A program made the position numbers and the translations under genes. The notes beneath the pieces are model-generated. The model made no database searches. It saw only the letters and a program-made list of their open reading frames with translations, and was not told the DNA's origin. Source: an uncultured Collinsella sp. (GTDB lineage: Bacteria > Actinomycetota > Coriobacteriia > Coriobacteriales > Coriobacteriaceae). From it: a stretch of 16,104 nt of DNA. This document shows, piece after piece, positions 15,342-16,104 of the stretch (positions are counted from its first letter, which is position 1; every line of letters begins with the position of its first letter). The stretch is from assembly GCA_900555225.1 (NCBI GenBank), contig USKL01000006.1, forward strand, positions 1 to 16,104, read 5' to 3'.

Positions 15342-15347
15342 ATTGTA
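15342..15347 (-). promoter_or_regulatory. Candidate -10 box for the ACT-citrate synthase unit
   Basis: TACAAT on the minus strand, 62 bases before the ACT start codon. It lies within a GGTACA...TGTACC inverted repeat (15328-15348) that could be a protein-binding site. A convincing -35 at 16-18 bases was not found. Confidence 0.35.
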
Positions 15348-15472
15348 CCTGTCTGGCGCCAAAAGGGGTGTGCTTACTGCGGCGTTACACGTCTGCAACA
15401 TGGGAGAAGGGGCAACAGGGTGCGTGTCCGCTGCGGTTGGCCACGCCGTGTTGCACAAAGACCGTGAACCTT

Positions 15473-15501
15473 TTGTGGGACGCGCGGCGCTGTGGTACCA
15501 T
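15473..15501 (+). promoter_or_regulatory. rpmE: Candidate rpmE promoter
   Basis: TTGTGG (15473-15478), 17 bases, TACCAT (15496-15501). The -35 is weak and the -10 moderate. It would start a transcript near 15508, just before the two leader hairpins. The 306-base interval 15280-15585 otherwise holds the ACT promoter region and no supported gene. Confidence 0.4.
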
Positions 15502-15514
15502 AGCCGAGTTTGTT

Positions 15515-15563
15515 GTCTTGGTCGGAAACCAAGACGCCTTATGCGCTGATCGGTAACCAGCGC
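15515..15563 (+). promoter_or_regulatory. Two-hairpin rpmE leader, candidate L31 autoregulatory RNA
   Basis: Hairpin 1 has arms GTCTTGGT (15515-15522) and ACCAAGAC (15528-15535) with loop CGGAA. Hairpin 2 has arms GCGCTG (15543-15548) and CAGCGC (15558-15563), an A/C mismatch and a T-A pair, then loop CGGTA. Two unrelated stems show nearly the same loop, TCGGWAACC, 7 bases apart, and sit 22 bases before the L31 start. That arrangement suits a binding site for L31 or another regulator. Confidence 0.6.
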
Positions 15564-15585
15564 CTGACCAATAAGGAGTCCTACC

Positions 15586-15840
15586 ATGAAGCAGGGTATC
15601 CATCCCCAGTATGTCGAGTGCACGGTGACGTGCTCCTGCGGCAACACCTTCAAGACGCACGCTACCGTGTCCGAGATGAAGGTTGAGCTTTGCAACGAGT
15701 GCCACCCGTTCTACACCGGCCAGCAGAAGTTCGTCGACACCGGTGGACGCGTCCAGCGCTTCGCCGACAAGTTCGGTGGCGCCGCTGCCGCCCAGCTCAA
15801 GAAGGCCGAGGAGGCCAAGGCTGCCAAGGCTGCCAAGTAA
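15586..15840 (+). CDS. rpmE: Ribosomal protein L31 (zinc-binding form)
   Basis: The 84-residue large-subunit protein bL31 sits at the central protuberance and bridges to the small subunit. It starts [11 protein letters not shown], as in the family. Cys 16, Cys 18, Cys 36 and Cys 39 (CSC, then [10 protein letters not shown]) form the zinc ribbon, so this is the zinc-dependent type and not the cysteine-free paralogue used under zinc shortage. [16 protein letters not shown] closes the conserved core. An Ala/Lys-rich tail of about 19 residues extends beyond the 66-70 residues usual elsewhere. AAGGAG lies 7 bases before the ATG. It is a single gene with its own leader and terminator. Confidence 0.97.
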   Translation: MKQGIHPQYVECTVTCSCGNTFKTHATVSEMKVELCNECHPFYTGQQKFVDTGGRVQRFADKFGGAAAAQLKKAEEAKAAKAAK

Positions 15841-15860
15841 CTCTTTTTCCTGATACCCAA

Positions 15861-15891
15861 AAGAAACTCCGCCTTATGGGCGGAGTTTCTT
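15861..15891 (+). terminator. Rho-independent terminator of rpmE
   Basis: Perfect 13-bp arms AAGAAACTCCGCC (15861-15873) and GGCGGAGTTTCTT (15879-15891) with a TTATG loop and a T-rich 3' side. On the minus strand the A-rich left arm gives a T-run too, so it may work in both directions. Confidence 0.85.
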
Positions 15892-15937
15892 TTATGTGCA
15901 TTGCGGCAGACGGGGGCGGGTTATTTCCCACTCCACC

Positions 15938-15966
15938 TTGACGCGGCGGCGGTTTTTCGGTATACT
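15938..15966 (+). promoter_or_regulatory. Strong promoter for the right-edge gene
   Basis: TTGACG (15938-15943), exactly 17 bases, TATACT (15961-15966). Each hexamer matches the consensus at five of six positions. This is the best promoter in the window. Confidence 0.75.
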
Positions 15967-15991
15967 GTCCCAAACGGGAGGAGGAGCTTCT

Positions 15992-16104
15992 ATGGGATAT
16001 GTGGCATTGATCGGACTGTATTTCGTGCCGCTGCTGTGCCTGCTGGGCGCGGCGTGGTCCTACGTCCGCTATAAAAATGAGCATGAGGATAAGGAGCGCG
16101 CGGA
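15992..16104 (+). CDS. Small membrane protein, N-terminal part (cut by window edge)
   Basis: The frame starts at ATG 15992, 5 bases after GGGAGGAGGAG, and stays open to the edge (37 full codons). Residues 3-24 (YVALIGLYFVPLLCLLGAAW) form one membrane helix, followed by a charged stretch (RYKNEHEDKERA) that would lie in the cytosol. A single-pass or signal-anchor protein is likely. The rest of the gene is outside the window and I do not recognise the family. The strong promoter upstream indicates an actively transcribed unit separate from rpmE. Confidence 0.65.
   Translation, partial: MGYVALIGLYFVPLLCLLGAAWSYVRYKNEHEDKERA

Overview
The window looks like a chromosomal stretch of a GC-rich, anaerobic, gut-type actinobacterium of the class Coriobacteriia, most like Collinsella. 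This is inferred from the gene styles (a polytopic membrane LuxR-type regulator, a 6-phospho-beta-glucosidase, a long citrate synthase, a four-cysteine L31) and from many short palindromic intergenic repeats with GGGGACGT or GGTGCCTGTCCCC cores. No rRNA, tRNA, CRISPR array, transposase or integrase is visible.

Layout. 1-115 is the 3' end of an unrecognised gene. 124-1664 is a repeat-rich block holding one AAA+ ATPase gene (minus strand) between two 120-bp direct repeats; each repeat carries the last codons of the left-edge gene plus a palindrome. 1792-3222 encodes a GH1 6-phospho-beta-glucosidase, ended by a large nested hairpin. 3657-5201 encodes a 12-helix membrane protein with a C-terminal LuxR helix-turn-helix. 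5383-8151 (minus) is a magnesium-transporting P-type ATPase, MgtA, with a long leader that contains a possible 23-codon upstream ORF. 8592-9272 is pyrE. 9638-11458 is adenine deaminase, preceded by a leader terminator. 11665-12459 and 12567-13409 are two convergent HAD-IIB phosphatases separated by repeats. 13496-15279 (minus) holds an ACT-domain protein followed by citrate synthase, closed by a clear intrinsic terminator. 15586-15840 is rpmE (L31), with a two-hairpin leader and a strong terminator. 15992 to the right edge is the start of a small membrane-protein gene with a near-consensus promoter.

The genes are mostly single transcription units of core metabolism: beta-glucoside use, Mg2+ uptake, pyrimidine synthesis and purine salvage, phosphatases, citrate synthesis, and translation. 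They do not form one pathway. The notable content is between the genes: families of hairpin repeats whose arms change in compensating ways while the core stays constant, often starting inside a stop codon; a candidate mgtA leader peptide; a candidate L31 autoregulatory leader; and the duplicated gene tail around the AAA+ ATPase. Start sites were moved downstream of the longest reading frame for mgtA (8151), ade (9638) and the second HAD gene (13409), on the basis of Shine-Dalgarno position.
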